NCBI RefSeq assembly: GCF_938030785.1
Contig: NZ_CALHIK010000118.1
Coordinates: 1-61,282 of the forward strand
Length of the DNA: 61,282 nucleotides
Direction of reading: 5' to 3'
DNA from: an uncultured Campylobacter sp.
Lineage (GTDB): Bacteria; Campylobacterota; Campylobacteria; Campylobacterales; Campylobacteraceae
In this document: positions 53,487 through 61,282 of the stretch, piece by piece
Position numbering within the stretch: position 1 is the first letter of the stretch
Layout: each line of letters begins with the position of its first letter
Notes under the pieces: generated by a model
Databases searched by the model: none
What the model was told of the DNA's origin: nothing
The model's input: the letters and a program-made list of their open reading frames with translations, nothing else
Made by a program: the position numbers and the translations under genes

Positions 53487-55210
53487 ATAAATTTTTGATC
53501 ATTTCGGCGCTCTTTGCGGCGCTTAACCTAAGCGCGGCGGATGGCGCTATTAAATTTAACGGATCAAGTGGCGCCGTAAACGGCGATAATAACCTGATTT
53601 TAGATGAGAAAACAGCGGATCTAAATTTAAACCGCAGCATAGCGGACGCGGGATATGAGCAAAAACAGCGTCGCTCTAAGCCAAAGCGCGGCGTAAAAGG
53701 CGGCGCTAAAGATGCTGCAAAAATAGACGCTGCGAGACAGGACGCTTTAGATCACGGCGTGAGCGAGAAAGATATCACGCAAGAAAGACTTAAGCGCGCG
53801 CTGAAGGCGCAGGCAAACGCGGAGCTAAATTTCGACCTTTTAACGGCGATGGAGCTAGCCTACAAAGACCCGCTCGCATCTATGCTTTTATACGAAAAGG
53901 CGTATCAGAAAACGGGCTCGTCCGTCTATCTTTTAGAGGCGCTAAAGATGGCGTTTGCGATCAAAGATCGAAAAAATACCGAGCGCTATTTGAAGCTCGG
54001 AGAGAAGAGCTTGGCGGATGATTCCGAATATCTGCGCGTAAAGATCGGCTACTATCTAGGCAAAAAGGCGAACATAGACGCAAATACCGTGGCGCTTAAG
54101 CTCGTCACCGTCGATCCTAGCGCGCGCAGCTACGCGATCTTGGCGGCGACATATTACGCGATGGAAAATTACGAGCTCGCGAGGCAATATTTTGAAAAGG
54201 CCTACGGCTTAGACAAAACGGATGAAAATTTGATCCGCCTTTGCGACGTGCTGCTAAATAAACTAAACGATTCCGATTCCGCCATCCGCATCATTGAGAC
54301 GCACAGGCGCATTTACGGCTGCGGAAGCGGCATGGCGTGCGAAGTGCTAGCCGACGTCTACCGCGCGGATAAGCGCTATTTGGATGTCGCCAAGATCGAT
54401 GAGGCGCTTTACGAGGCGAAGGGCGATACGAAATTTTTAGACGATATGATCGCGATATATTATTATTCAAACGACTTTGACAAGATCATCGAACTGCTTA
54501 AAAAATATGACTACAAACCAGAGCTTTTGATTGACGCCTATGCGCGCAAGAAGGACTACAAAACCGCGATCAAAATGGCTCGCGACGAGTTTATAAAGAC
54601 GAAAAATTATGATTTTTTAGCGATCGAGGCGATATACGAATATGAAAGCGTCGGCAAAAATGTGGACGCCAAGACCCTATCCAGCGTCGTGGAGAAGTTT
54701 GAAAATATCGCGCCGCAGCTTAAAGACCCTGTACATCTAAACTACTACGGCTACATTTTGATCGATCACGATCTGGACGTGAAAAAGGGGATAGACTACG
54801 TCCAAAAGGCGCTTAAGATCGAGCCCGATTCGCCATACTACATCGACTCGCTCGCTTGGGGATACTATAAGCTTGGCGAATGCGACAAAGCAAAGCAGCA
54901 GATGGATAGGATCAAAGACACGGAATTTTTCGAATCCCCCGAAGGCAAGGAGCATATAATGGCGATCGATGCGTGTATGCACGGCGGTAAAAGCTCCACT
55001 CCGCAAAGTCCGGCAGCTCAAAATTCTACTCCGCAGAGCTCGGCAGCTCAAAATTCTACTCCGCAGAGCTCGGCAGCAAATTCTATAAATTCCGCCGCGC
55101 AAACTCCCGGTAAAAATCCCGGAAATCTTGCGCCGATAGATTCCGCAAAGCAGGAGCCGCCCTCGTCAAATTTACCCGAAACGCACCCTACGAATAGGGG
55201 AGAGCAGTGA
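53465..55210 (+). CDS. Exported tetratricopeptide-repeat protein
   Basis: A 581-residue periplasmic protein. A GGAGGAAG site lies before ATG 53465. The signal peptide reads about KFLIISALFAALNLSAADG. From about residue 115 to 500 there are consecutive helix-pair TPR units, for example NYELARQYFEKAYGLDKTDE near 234-253 and KKGIDYVQKALKIEPDSPYY near 441-460. The C-terminal 70 residues are a disordered Ser/Pro/Gln/Asn tail with a ten-residue repeat. It likely serves as a scaffold in envelope assembly, as inferred for similar proteins. It overlaps trpC by four bases. Confidence 0.82.
   Translation: MHRGKILNKFLIISALFAALNLSAADGAIKFNGSSGAVNGDNNLILDEKTADLNLNRSIADAGYEQKQRRSKPKRGVKGGAKDAAKIDAARQDALDHGVSEKDITQERLKRALKAQANAELNFDLLTAMELAYKDPLASMLLYEKAYQKTGSSVYLLEALKMAFAIKDRKNTERYLKLGEKSLADDSEYLRVKIGYYLGKKANIDANTVALKLVTVDPSARSYAILAATYYAMENYELARQYFEKAYGLDKTDENLIRLCDVLLNKLNDSDSAIRIIETHRRIYGCGSGMACEVLADVYRADKRYLDVAKIDEALYEAKGDTKFLDDMIAIYYYSNDFDKIIELLKKYDYKPELLIDAYARKKDYKTAIKMARDEFIKTKNYDFLAIEAIYEYESVGKNVDAKTLSSVVEKFENIAPQLKDPVHLNYYGYILIDHDLDVKKGIDYVQKALKIEPDSPYYIDSLAWGYYKLGECDKAKQQMDRIKDTEFFESPEGKEHIMAIDACMHGGKSSTPQSPAAQNSTPQSSAAQNSTPQSSAANSINSAAQTPGKNPGNLAPIDSAKQEPPSSNLPETHPTNRGEQ
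54995..55081 (+). repeat. 30-bp repeats in the TPR protein tail
   Basis: Three head-to-tail units start at 54995, 55025 and 55055. The second and third are identical over their first 23 bases, and the third is three bases shorter. They encode STPQSSAAQN. Low divergence suggests recent expansion. Confidence 0.9.
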
Positions 55211-56007
55211 TTTTAGACGAAATTTTAAAGCGCACCCGCGAGGATCTGGTGCTTCGTAAAGAAAGGCTGCCCGAGGATCTGCTCGGCCGCTCGCTAAGCG
55301 CCAATCCCTACGAGCCGCGCGACGTCATAAGAGCGCTTAGAAGCGATGAGAAGGATCCGCTTCGCATTATCGCCGAGATTAAAAAGGCAAGCCCGAGCAA
55401 GGGGATCATCCGCGAGGATTTTGAGCCGCTAAGCCTTGCGGTGGAGTACGAAAATGCAGGCGCCAGCGCCTTTTCGGTGCTTACCGAGCCGCATTATTTC
55501 AGGGGCGATTTGGAGTTCATCCCGCAGATCCGCCGCTACACTCGCACGCCCATTTTGCGCAAGGATTTCATCGTCGATCGTTATCAGGTCCTCGAGGCGC
55601 TGGTTTACGGCGCGGATTTTATCCTGCTGATCGCCAAAGCCCTGGAAGGCAAACAGCTAAGAGAGCTGCTCGAGTTTGCCCGCAGGCTGGGACTTGAGGC
55701 GCTGTGCGAGATCCATGATAAGGACGATCTGAAAAAAGTGGTCTTCGCAGGTGCGGGTATTATCGGCATCAACCATCGAAATTTAGAGACTTTCGAGGTC
55801 GATACGAGCCTGAGCGAGCGGTTGATCCCGCTGATTCCAAACGGCAAGATCATCGTTGCCGAAAGCGGCCTGCACTCGCACGAGCAGCTTAAAAGCCTGC
55901 ACGAGGCGGGCGTAGATGCGTTTTTGATCGGCGAGCATTTTATGCGCCAAAATGACGTCGACGCGGCACTGCGCGAGATAAAGCTCGGCGCGGGCGGCAA
56001 AATTTAA
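55207..56007 (+). CDS. trpC: Indole-3-glycerol phosphate synthase
   Basis: A 266-residue TIM-barrel enzyme closing the indole ring in tryptophan synthesis. Conserved elements: EIKKASPSKGIIREDF near 58-73 (catalytic lysine), ILRKDFIVDRYQVLEAL near 117-133, GINHRNLETFEVD near 184-196 and VAESGLHSHEQL near 218-229. No other trp genes are in the window, so trpC is separated from the rest of its pathway, as I recall for other Campylobacter. Its start overlaps the TPR gene end. Confidence 0.94.
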   Translation: MILDEILKRTREDLVLRKERLPEDLLGRSLSANPYEPRDVIRALRSDEKDPLRIIAEIKKASPSKGIIREDFEPLSLAVEYENAGASAFSVLTEPHYFRGDLEFIPQIRRYTRTPILRKDFIVDRYQVLEALVYGADFILLIAKALEGKQLRELLEFARRLGLEALCEIHDKDDLKKVVFAGAGIIGINHRNLETFEVDTSLSERLIPLIPNGKIIVAESGLHSHEQLKSLHEAGVDAFLIGEHFMRQNDVDAALREIKLGAGGKI

Positions 56008-56210
56008 ATTTGGCTCGTTTGATCGCGCAAGCTTAACCCGAAGCGAGCGGTTAAATTTAGCGAACGGAGCGAAATTTTAAGACAGTAAATTTTAAAATTT
56101 GTAAAATTCGGCGGACTTTAAAATTTAACGTCTCTTTAAATTTAGCGCCGTGGCGCAATTTGATACCGCATGCCGCAATTTAATATCGCACATCGCGCGA
56201 GAATTCACGC

Positions 56211-56265
56211 TGCGCTTTGGCATAGTGAGTTTATTATTGCGCGCCGCGCGAGCGGTTGCGGAGTG
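56211..56265. repeat. 55-bp dispersed repeat, copy 1
   Basis: Begins TGCGCTTTGGCATAGTGAG and continues GCGCGCCGCGCGAGCGG. It matches copy 2 at 56649-56703 at roughly four of five positions, 438 bases apart, in the same orientation. Confidence 0.7.
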
Positions 56266-56648
56266 AGGTTTAAATTTACGCTTTGCGTAGCTTCGCGCAG
56301 ACCGAGGTTGCGCTTGTGGAATTTGACTGCTTAGGATTGCGCGTTTGCCGTAATGCCCCGCATGTCGTACGCTTACGCAAGCCTATTATTGGCGATTATA
56401 TACGGCGCCGTAAATTTAATCGCAGCTCGCGATCTAAGCCGCCTTGGCTGCGATACGCCGCGATTAAACTTCGGCTGTATTACAGCTGTGCCGTGACCGC
56501 GCCGCGTTAAATTTTACCGCGTGTTGCGATGGTGATTGCAGCGCAGGTTTGGCACCGCGTACCGTGCCTGTGAGTGCGTCAAAGTTTTGTTATAATGCGC
56601 CGCGCAAACGACCGTGTAGATTCGATATCGCAGCCGTGTAGGCGTACG

Positions 56649-56703
56649 TGCGCTTTGGCATCGCGAGCTTGTTATCGCACGCCGCGCAAACGGCTACGGT
56701 GCG
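56649..56703. repeat. 55-bp dispersed repeat, copy 2
   Basis: Begins TGCGCTTTGGCATCGCGAG and continues CGCACGCCGCGCAAACGG. A further partial relative (GCGCCGCGCAAACGACCG) occurs near 56598-56615. Confidence 0.7.
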
Positions 56704-56879
56704 GATTAGACGCTATGTTTGCCGCGCGATAAGTGTTCGCCAAATGCGCACCAACGTCCGCCGCGGGCTTTGATCCGCAGAGTGCGTATTGCGCCGAAGT
56801 GCCTCGCGATTGCAAAGCGCGTCCCGTCCCGCCACGTGCATAGCTCCGCATCATGCGAGCAAACGCAAGTCGCGTAAAT

Positions 56880-56929
56880 AAAATTCTATGAAATTTAGAA
56901 GTTTTAAATTCCAAATTTCATAGAATTTT
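56880..56929. repeat. 17-bp perfect inverted repeat
   Basis: AAAATTCTATGAAATTT (56880-56896) is the exact reverse complement of AAATTTCATAGAATTTT (56913-56929), with a 16-base AT-rich loop. The CATAGAATTTT end recurs once more at 56953-56963 inside a second hairpin (AAATTCCA at 56947-56954 with TGGAATTT at 56963-56970), just before the HIT gene. AT-only arms with no U-run argue against a simple terminator. Confidence 0.8.
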
Positions 56930-56985
56930 GCGAAACGCAAATTTTAAAATTCCATAGAATTTTGGAATTTCGGAAAGGAAAAGAG

Positions 56986-57474
56986 ATGGATTATCTTTGC
57001 GCCCCTTGGCGAAGCGAGTATTTTACCGAAAAAAGAAGCGGCTGTCCCTTCTGCGACGCGGCGGCGGATGCGGCGTTTGATGATCGCAACGGCGTGCTTT
57101 TTCGCGCGCGGCACTGCTTTGGGGTGATGAACCTCTACCCCTACAGCCCGGGCGCGTTTATGGTCATACCCTACGAGCATGTCGATAATATCGAGTGCCT
57201 TAGTGACGATACGTGGGCGGAGATGAGTCGCTACGTGCGCGCCGGAGTGGGGATTTTAAAGCACACTCTGGGCGCAAACGGCGTGAATATCGGCATGAAC
57301 CTCGGCGCCGCCGCGGGTGCTGGTATCGCCGAGCACGTGCACTATCATCTCGTGCCACGGTGGCAGCGCGATACGAATTTTATCACTACTATCGCAAACG
57401 TCCGCGTAAACGGCGTTTCGTTCGCCCCGCTTTTTGAGAAGCTAAAAGCGGCTTACGCGGAGATTAAAATTTAA
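56986..57474 (+). CDS. HIT family nucleotide hydrolase/transferase
   Basis: A 162-residue histidine triad protein. I chose ATG 56986, with AAAGGA upstream. An in-frame start at 56962 lies inside the inverted repeat. The triad is EHVHYHLVPRW near 116-126. CPFCDA near 20-25 and the later HCFGVMNLYPYSPGAFMVIP are typical of the Ap4A phosphorylase-like branch with a zinc site. It probably hydrolyses dinucleoside polyphosphates or AMP conjugates. I recall a HIT gene following trpC in other Campylobacter, here pushed apart by nearly 1 kb of repeat DNA. Confidence 0.87.
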   Translation: MDYLCAPWRSEYFTEKRSGCPFCDAAADAAFDDRNGVLFRARHCFGVMNLYPYSPGAFMVIPYEHVDNIECLSDDTWAEMSRYVRAGVGILKHTLGANGVNIGMNLGAAAGAGIAEHVHYHLVPRWQRDTNFITTIANVRVNGVSFAPLFEKLKAAYAEIKI

Positions 57475-57488
57475 AACAGAGGATTGAG

Positions 57489-58325
57489 ATGATTGCGTTT
57501 CAGGTAAAAAAAGATGGAAAATGGGGTTTTATCGATAAAACGGGAAAGGAAATAGCTTCTTGCATCTATGATGACGTTTCGTATTTTAGCGAAGGCCTAG
57601 CATGCGTTAGAAAGAACGATAAATTCGGCTTCGTCGATAAAACGGGCAAAGAAGTTATTCCCTGCATATATGATTGGGCCGAGGAGTTTTGCGAGGGCTT
57701 AGCGCGGGTTAATAAGAACGATAAATTCGGCTTTATTGATAAAACGGGTAAAGAGGTGATTTCTTGTATATATGATGATGCTTATAATTTTGACGAAGAA
57801 CTGGCGGAAGTTCAAAAAAGCGGCTATTGGGGTTTTATCGATAAAACCGGCAAAGAGATCGTTCCTTGTATATATGATGACGTTGGCGTTTTTCGCGAAG
57901 GCTTGGCGGACGTTAAAAAGAACGGTTATTGGGGATATATCGATGAAACGGGAAAAGAAGTTATTCCTTGCATATATGATCGGGCCGGGAGTTTTTGCGA
58001 AGGCTTAGCAAAGATTGAAAAGGACGGCAAATGGGGCTTTATCGATAAAACGGGCGCAGAGGTAGTTTCTTGTGTATACGAGCTTGCTTGGGATTTTGAC
58101 AATACTTTGTGCGGATATTATGACGAAATCAAATATTGCGAAGGATACGTTAAAGTCAAAAAAGACGGCAAATGGGGCCTGCTCGATAATGAGGATAATG
58201 AAATTGTAAAGCCGATGTTTTACGACGAGATAGAAGTTATTAAAATTCTAAGCGACGACTACGTCAAGATCAATTTAGACGGTCGCGAAACGATCGTGAA
58301 TAAAAACGGCAAGATAATATCGTAA
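57489..58325 (+). CDS. WG (KWG)-repeat protein
   Basis: A 278-residue protein made almost wholly of about seven WG repeats of about 34 residues. The unit reads like DGKWGFIDKTGKEI followed by CIYDDV...F.EGLA.V. Copies start near residues 8, 42, 76, 110, 144, 178 and 223. There is no signal peptide. The first units are the most alike, suggesting recent expansion. WG-repeat proteins are thought to mediate protein contacts, and no specific role is known here. It lies 14 bases after the HIT gene and 16 bases before ribB. Confidence 0.88.
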   Translation: MIAFQVKKDGKWGFIDKTGKEIASCIYDDVSYFSEGLACVRKNDKFGFVDKTGKEVIPCIYDWAEEFCEGLARVNKNDKFGFIDKTGKEVISCIYDDAYNFDEELAEVQKSGYWGFIDKTGKEIVPCIYDDVGVFREGLADVKKNGYWGYIDETGKEVIPCIYDRAGSFCEGLAKIEKDGKWGFIDKTGAEVVSCVYELAWDFDNTLCGYYDEIKYCEGYVKVKKDGKWGLLDNEDNEIVKPMFYDEIEVIKILSDDYVKINLDGRETIVNKNGKIIS

Positions 58326-58341
58326 ATTTAAAGGAGAGATA

Positions 58342-59343
58342 ATGGTTAGCGTAGAGCAAGCGATCGAGGATCTGAAAAACGGCAAGATGCTCGTTATGGT
58401 CGATGACGTCGATCGCGAGAATGAAGGTGATTTGGTGTTTGCGAGCACCTTTAGCAGCGCACAGAAGGTAAATTTTGCGATCACGCACGCTCGCGGAGTG
58501 CTGTGCGTGGCGCTTAGCCCGGAGATTGCGCAGCAGCTAGATCTAAATTTGATGGTCGATAAAAACACCTCCAGCCACGAGACCGCCTTTACCGTCACGA
58601 TCGACGCAAAGGACGCCAAGACGGGCGTAAGCGCGTATGAGCGCAATATGACGATCGAGCTGATGTCGCGCGTAGGCGCTCGCGCGGATGATTTCGTCCG
58701 CCCTGGGCATATCTTCCCGCTCATCGCCAAAAGCGGCGGCGTGCTCGCCCGCACGGGGCACACCGAGGGCTCTACGGATCTGTGCCGCTTGGCTGGGCTT
58801 TCGCAAAGCGCCGTGATCTGCGAGATCGTCAAAGACGACGGCGATATGGCGCGCAGGGACGATCTGGAAAAATTCTGCGCGCAGCACGACATCAATATGA
58901 TCTCGGTCGCGCAGATCGTGCAGTACCGCCTAAAGCACGAAACTCTCGTTAAATTTAGCGAGCCAAAAAGCGCTCTGCTGTGCGGCGAAGCGGCGAAATT
59001 TTACGACGTGAGCGATCACGAGGGCAACGAGCACCGCGCCTATATTTTCGGCGAGCCCGAAAAGGGCGCGCAGACGAACGTGAAATTTCATAAAATTTCA
59101 AGCGATCTGGAATTTTTAAGCGATACAAAATTTAACGATTTCATGCGCGATCTGGACGTTTTGCGCAAAGAGGGCGGCGTACTTTTGATGCTAAAATCCG
59201 CGCAAAATCGTGCCGATTTTAAGAGCTTTGGCATCGGAGCGCAAATTTTAGCGCATCTGGGCGTGAAAAAAATCAAAATTTTAAGCAAGAGCGAGCCGAA
59301 AGACTACGCGGGGCTTAGCGGATTCGGGATCGATATAGTTTGA
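58342..59343 (+). CDS. ribB: 3,4-dihydroxy-2-butanone 4-phosphate synthase with degenerate GTP cyclohydrolase II-like domain
   Basis: A 333-residue protein. Residues 1-200 form the RibB domain (VDDVDRENEGDLVFA near 18-32, HARGVLCVALS near 50-60, RTGHTEGSTDLCRLAG near 137-152), which makes the four-carbon precursor of riboflavin from ribulose-5-phosphate. Residues 210-333 align in position with GTP cyclohydrolase II, but the zinc cysteines and the GDxFGS.RC.C motif are missing, so the second activity is probably lost. I recall this hybrid form in Campylobacter and Helicobacter. A separate ribA would be expected elsewhere. dinB overlaps its last four bases. Confidence 0.9.
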   Translation: MVSVEQAIEDLKNGKMLVMVDDVDRENEGDLVFASTFSSAQKVNFAITHARGVLCVALSPEIAQQLDLNLMVDKNTSSHETAFTVTIDAKDAKTGVSAYERNMTIELMSRVGARADDFVRPGHIFPLIAKSGGVLARTGHTEGSTDLCRLAGLSQSAVICEIVKDDGDMARRDDLEKFCAQHDINMISVAQIVQYRLKHETLVKFSEPKSALLCGEAAKFYDVSDHEGNEHRAYIFGEPEKGAQTNVKFHKISSDLEFLSDTKFNDFMRDLDVLRKEGGVLLMLKSAQNRADFKSFGIGAQILAHLGVKKIKILSKSEPKDYAGLSGFGIDIV

Positions 59344-60500
59344 TAGCTCACATCGATTTGGACAGCTTCTTCGTCTCTGTAGCTAGGCTCGCCGATCCCG
59401 CGCTTGTGGGCAAAAAGATCGCGGTCGTCGGTGGCGGCGACGAGGAGATTTTCGGCGGCGGGGGCGCGGAGCTTGGCAGCGTGATTTTAAGCGCGAGCTA
59501 CGAGGCCAGAGCGGACGGCGTGCACTCGGCTCAGCCCGTTAAAATCGCGCTCGGACTCTGCCCGCAGCTGATTTTAGTGCGCGCGCGGCACGGCGAATAC
59601 CGAAAAATTTCACGCGAAATTTATGAGTTTTTACTAAACTTTACGCCCGAGATCGAAAAATTTAGTATCGACGAGTTTTTTCTAAATTTACGCGGCACGG
59701 CTTACGACGCGGACGCGCTGAGCTTTGCCGCGTTTTTGCAAAGCGAGATTATGCGCCGCTTTAGTCTTCCGTGCAGCGTAGGTCTTAGCGAAGCAAAACT
59801 GATCGCAAAGCTCGCCACTAGCCTTGCCAAACCCTTCGGCGTGCGGCAAATTTTAAAATCGCAAATCGCGCGCGAGCTATCCGCCGTGCCTGTGGCAAAA
59901 TTCCCGGGCATCGGCAAGGCGGCGCAAAAAACGCTCGGCAAATACGGTATCGTAACCTTCGGCGACGCGCTAGGGCACAGAGAAATTTTTGAAAAGATGG
60001 GCGCAAACGGCAGGAAAATTTTCGCAGCCCTTAGCGGCGAGGACGAGGGCGAGGTCGTCTCAAAGCGCGAGCGCAAGAGTATCGGCTTTGGGCGCAGCTT
60101 CGCGCCGTGCGCCGATCGGGACGAGCTGCGGCGCAAAATTTTAATTTTGGCGCGCCATTTGGCGGGCGAAGTGCTTGCGAGGGGTCTAAAGCCCGCGACG
60201 TATGATCTAAAGATCCGCTACAAATCGCGCGAGGAGTTTTCGCACCAAATCAGCCAGGATAGGGCATTTAGTCTAAGCTTGCTGAGCGAGACCGCGCTTG
60301 AGCTGTTTGAGCTCTGCGATGTGAAAAAAGGCGCGCAGATAATCCACGTAGCGCTAAATCTTTCAAATTTCGGCGGCAAATCGGGCGGCTCGCTGCTCTT
60401 TGGCGAGATCGATAAGAAGCAGCAGAGCTTAGATCGATCTTTAAGCAGGATTTGGGAAAAATTCGGCATCGAAAAGCTGAAAAAAGCGAGCGAAATTTGA
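59340..60500 (+). CDS. dinB: Y-family DNA polymerase (DinB-like)
   Basis: A 386-residue translesion polymerase. The catalytic metal residues are in IAHIDLDSFFVSVARL (residues 2-17) and FSIDEFFLNL (about 104-113). SVILSASYEARADGV near 46-60 and FPGIGKAAQKTLGKYGI near 187-203 (a helix-hairpin-helix type DNA contact) are typical, as is the little-finger domain from about 235. The start is TTG 59340 overlapping the ribB stop. A short glycine-rich insert (GGGDEEIFGGGGAELG) lies near 31-46. It would replicate past DNA damage with low fidelity. Confidence 0.87.
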   Translation: MIAHIDLDSFFVSVARLADPALVGKKIAVVGGGDEEIFGGGGAELGSVILSASYEARADGVHSAQPVKIALGLCPQLILVRARHGEYRKISREIYEFLLNFTPEIEKFSIDEFFLNLRGTAYDADALSFAAFLQSEIMRRFSLPCSVGLSEAKLIAKLATSLAKPFGVRQILKSQIARELSAVPVAKFPGIGKAAQKTLGKYGIVTFGDALGHREIFEKMGANGRKIFAALSGEDEGEVVSKRERKSIGFGRSFAPCADRDELRRKILILARHLAGEVLARGLKPATYDLKIRYKSREEFSHQISQDRAFSLSLLSETALELFELCDVKKGAQIIHVALNLSNFGGKSGGSLLFGEIDKKQQSLDRSLSRIWEKFGIEKLKKASEI

Positions 60501-60519
60501 TTAAATTTAAAGGAAAAAG

Positions 60520-61059
60520 ATGAAACTAGGCGAGCTATATTCGGTGATCTGCATAATCTTTGCGACGAATTTTAAAGGCGTGATAGATGAGCAGAAGTTG
60601 CGCAGCTTGGGCAAAAACTGGATCATCGTAAATAAAAATATCGAGAACAAAAACGGCCATGAACTTTGGCAAAAGGTGCAGAGCGAGGACTACGCGGCGC
60701 TAGAGCGCGATTTTGAGACGCTAAAAGGGGCGTTTGAGATGGATTTTTTTAAGCTCATAAGCGAAAGCGAAGTGGAGCTGTTTTATGAAAAATGTCGCTT
60801 CAAAAAGCCTTTTGCGGAGCTTAAAAGCGCTCACGCAGCCAATATGCTAGCACTGCTTGCCATGATCTTTAAGCAAAACACGGACGCGAAATCGCATAAA
60901 ATTTTGACGCTATATCTGGCGCAATTTATTATTCCTAGCTTTTCTGCGCTTGCTACGCACGTGCAGATAAACGCCAAAAGCAGCTACTACAAGGCGCTCG
61001 GGTGGTTTTTGGCGGATTTTTGCCGCGTGATGAAAGAGACGCTAGGGCTAAGGGTTTAA
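60520..61059 (+). CDS. Unknown helical cytoplasmic protein
   Basis: A 179-residue protein with AAAGGA upstream of the ATG. It has no signal peptide and is mostly predicted helix (MKLGELYSVICIIFATNFKG, HAANMLALLAMIFKQN, LTLYLAQFIIPSFSALA). The helical make-up and length resemble TorD-type redox-enzyme chaperones, but I see no diagnostic motif and do not assign that. It follows dinB by 19 bases. Confidence 0.6.
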   Translation: MKLGELYSVICIIFATNFKGVIDEQKLRSLGKNWIIVNKNIENKNGHELWQKVQSEDYAALERDFETLKGAFEMDFFKLISESEVELFYEKCRFKKPFAELKSAHAANMLALLAMIFKQNTDAKSHKILTLYLAQFIIPSFSALATHVQINAKSSYYKALGWFLADFCRVMKETLGLRV

Positions 61060-61238
61060 AGAAGCGGAATTTTGAAGCTTTGCGGTGCAAAATTTTAAAA
61101 TTCTAAACGATTTTGGTGGCGCAGCATTCTATGGAATTTTAGAATTTTGCCTGCGCGGAATTTTAGCGGCATGGAATTTTACAAAATTTTAAAATTTTGT
61201 AGTCCGTGAAATTTGAGATGAAATTTTAAAGGAAAAAT
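61060..61238. other. Spacer of AAATTTTA-type words before lgt
   Basis: Eight or more AAATTTTA, AGAATTTT and GGAATTTTA words occur in under 180 bases (for example TGCAAAATTTTAAAATTC and ATGGAATTTTACAAAATTTT). AAAGGA at 61229-61234 is the ribosome site of the next gene. Confidence 0.5.
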
Positions 61239-61282
61239 TTGAATTACTGGAACGAAATTTACGCCCACTTTGATCCCGTGGC
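61239..61282 (+). CDS. lgt: Prolipoprotein diacylglyceryl transferase, N-terminal fragment (cut by window edge)
   Basis: From TTG 61239 the frame reads MNYWNEIYAHFDPV and runs off the window. This opening closely resembles the start of epsilonproteobacterial Lgt (W-x2-IY-x2-F-x-P). Lgt attaches diacylglycerol to lipoprotein cysteines in the inner membrane. Only 14 residues are visible, so the call rests on that short match and the good ribosome site. Confidence 0.55.
   Translation, partial: MNYWNEIYAHFDPV

Larger units (their letters stand above)
56008..56985. other. Nearly 1 kb gene-free, repeat-rich stretch
   Basis: No convincing gene. The first 300 bases carry AAATTT words in GC-rich DNA. 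The middle contains the two 55-base repeats listed separately and similar GCGCCGCGCAAACG pieces. The end carries strong inverted repeats. A plus-strand frame at 56283-56510 is compositionally odd and looks accidental. Confidence 0.55.

Noticed and set aside
56283..56510. Plus-strand 75-residue frame between trpC and the HIT gene
   Set aside because: The composition is Arg/Tyr/Pro-odd, there is no ribosome site, and it overlaps dispersed repeats. It looks accidental.
60520..61059. TorD-type chaperone
   Set aside because: The similarity is only in length and helix content, with no diagnostic motif and no partner reductase gene nearby.

Overview
The window reads as chromosome of a Campylobacter. 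Housekeeping proteins (PriA, DapE, TsaD, TrpC, GltX, Psd, the divergent RibB) look epsilonproteobacterial. The orders mobB-fbp-small Cys protein, slt-yggT-gltX, metallophosphoesterase-psd and methyltransferase-YkgJ-TPR-trpC-HIT are ones I recall from C. jejuni. Base composition is higher in GC than C. jejuni, and AAATTT/AAATTTTA words are extremely frequent, which fits the oral group (C. gracilis, rectus, showae, curvus). Species assignment is inference.

Layout. 1-12245 is a surface polysaccharide operon, entered mid-gene: deacetylase-like fragment, FemAB-like protein, Wzx-like flippase, heparinase II/III-like protein, acyltransferase, three glycosyltransferases, ManC (GDP-mannose) and a WbaP/WcaJ-type initiating transferase. 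Composition changes sharply inside it. 12473-15490 is a decayed RTX/EF-hand protein locus containing two tandem copies of a multi-pass membrane protein gene, one frameshifted. It ends at a hairpin and a tRNA-Lys. 15846-24453 holds a SYLF protein, an M23 peptidase, a large unknown protein with a RusA-like tail, DapE, a LysE-type exporter, a 1.1 kb gene-free repeat-rich stretch, Fbp and MobB. 24555-38357 holds a lipoprotein, an unknown protein, a beta-propeller-like gene with two stops in its signal peptide, a lytic transglycosylase, YggT, GltX, MscL, a Crp/Fnr regulator, a phosphoesterase, Psd, a pseudopilin and PriA. 38492-40996 is a small island of duplicated unknown exported proteins. 41059-46696 holds YbeY, QueC, an amber-interrupted gene, TsaD and CreD. 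46910-51059 is a TonB system: a receptor gene that appears switched off by a homopolymer change, with divergent exbB-exbD-tonB. 51390-61282 holds a flavin oxidoreductase, methyltransferase, YkgJ, TPR protein, TrpC, HIT protein, WG-repeat protein, RibB, DinB, an unknown protein and the start of lgt.

The most unusual signal is that several conserved enzymes carry long extra in-frame segments that are minisatellites with an AATT core. The periods are 15 bp in ybeY, 18 bp in priA and 21 bp in queC, all multiples of three, with related low-complexity inserts or tails in other genes. The same AAATTT-type words fill the gene-free stretches, so one kind of short-repeat expansion seems to act both between and inside genes. 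A second theme is gene switching or decay by small changes: indels in A and T runs in the TonB receptor and a membrane protein gene, in-frame stops in two genes, and truncated duplicates. The homopolymer cases could also be sequencing errors.
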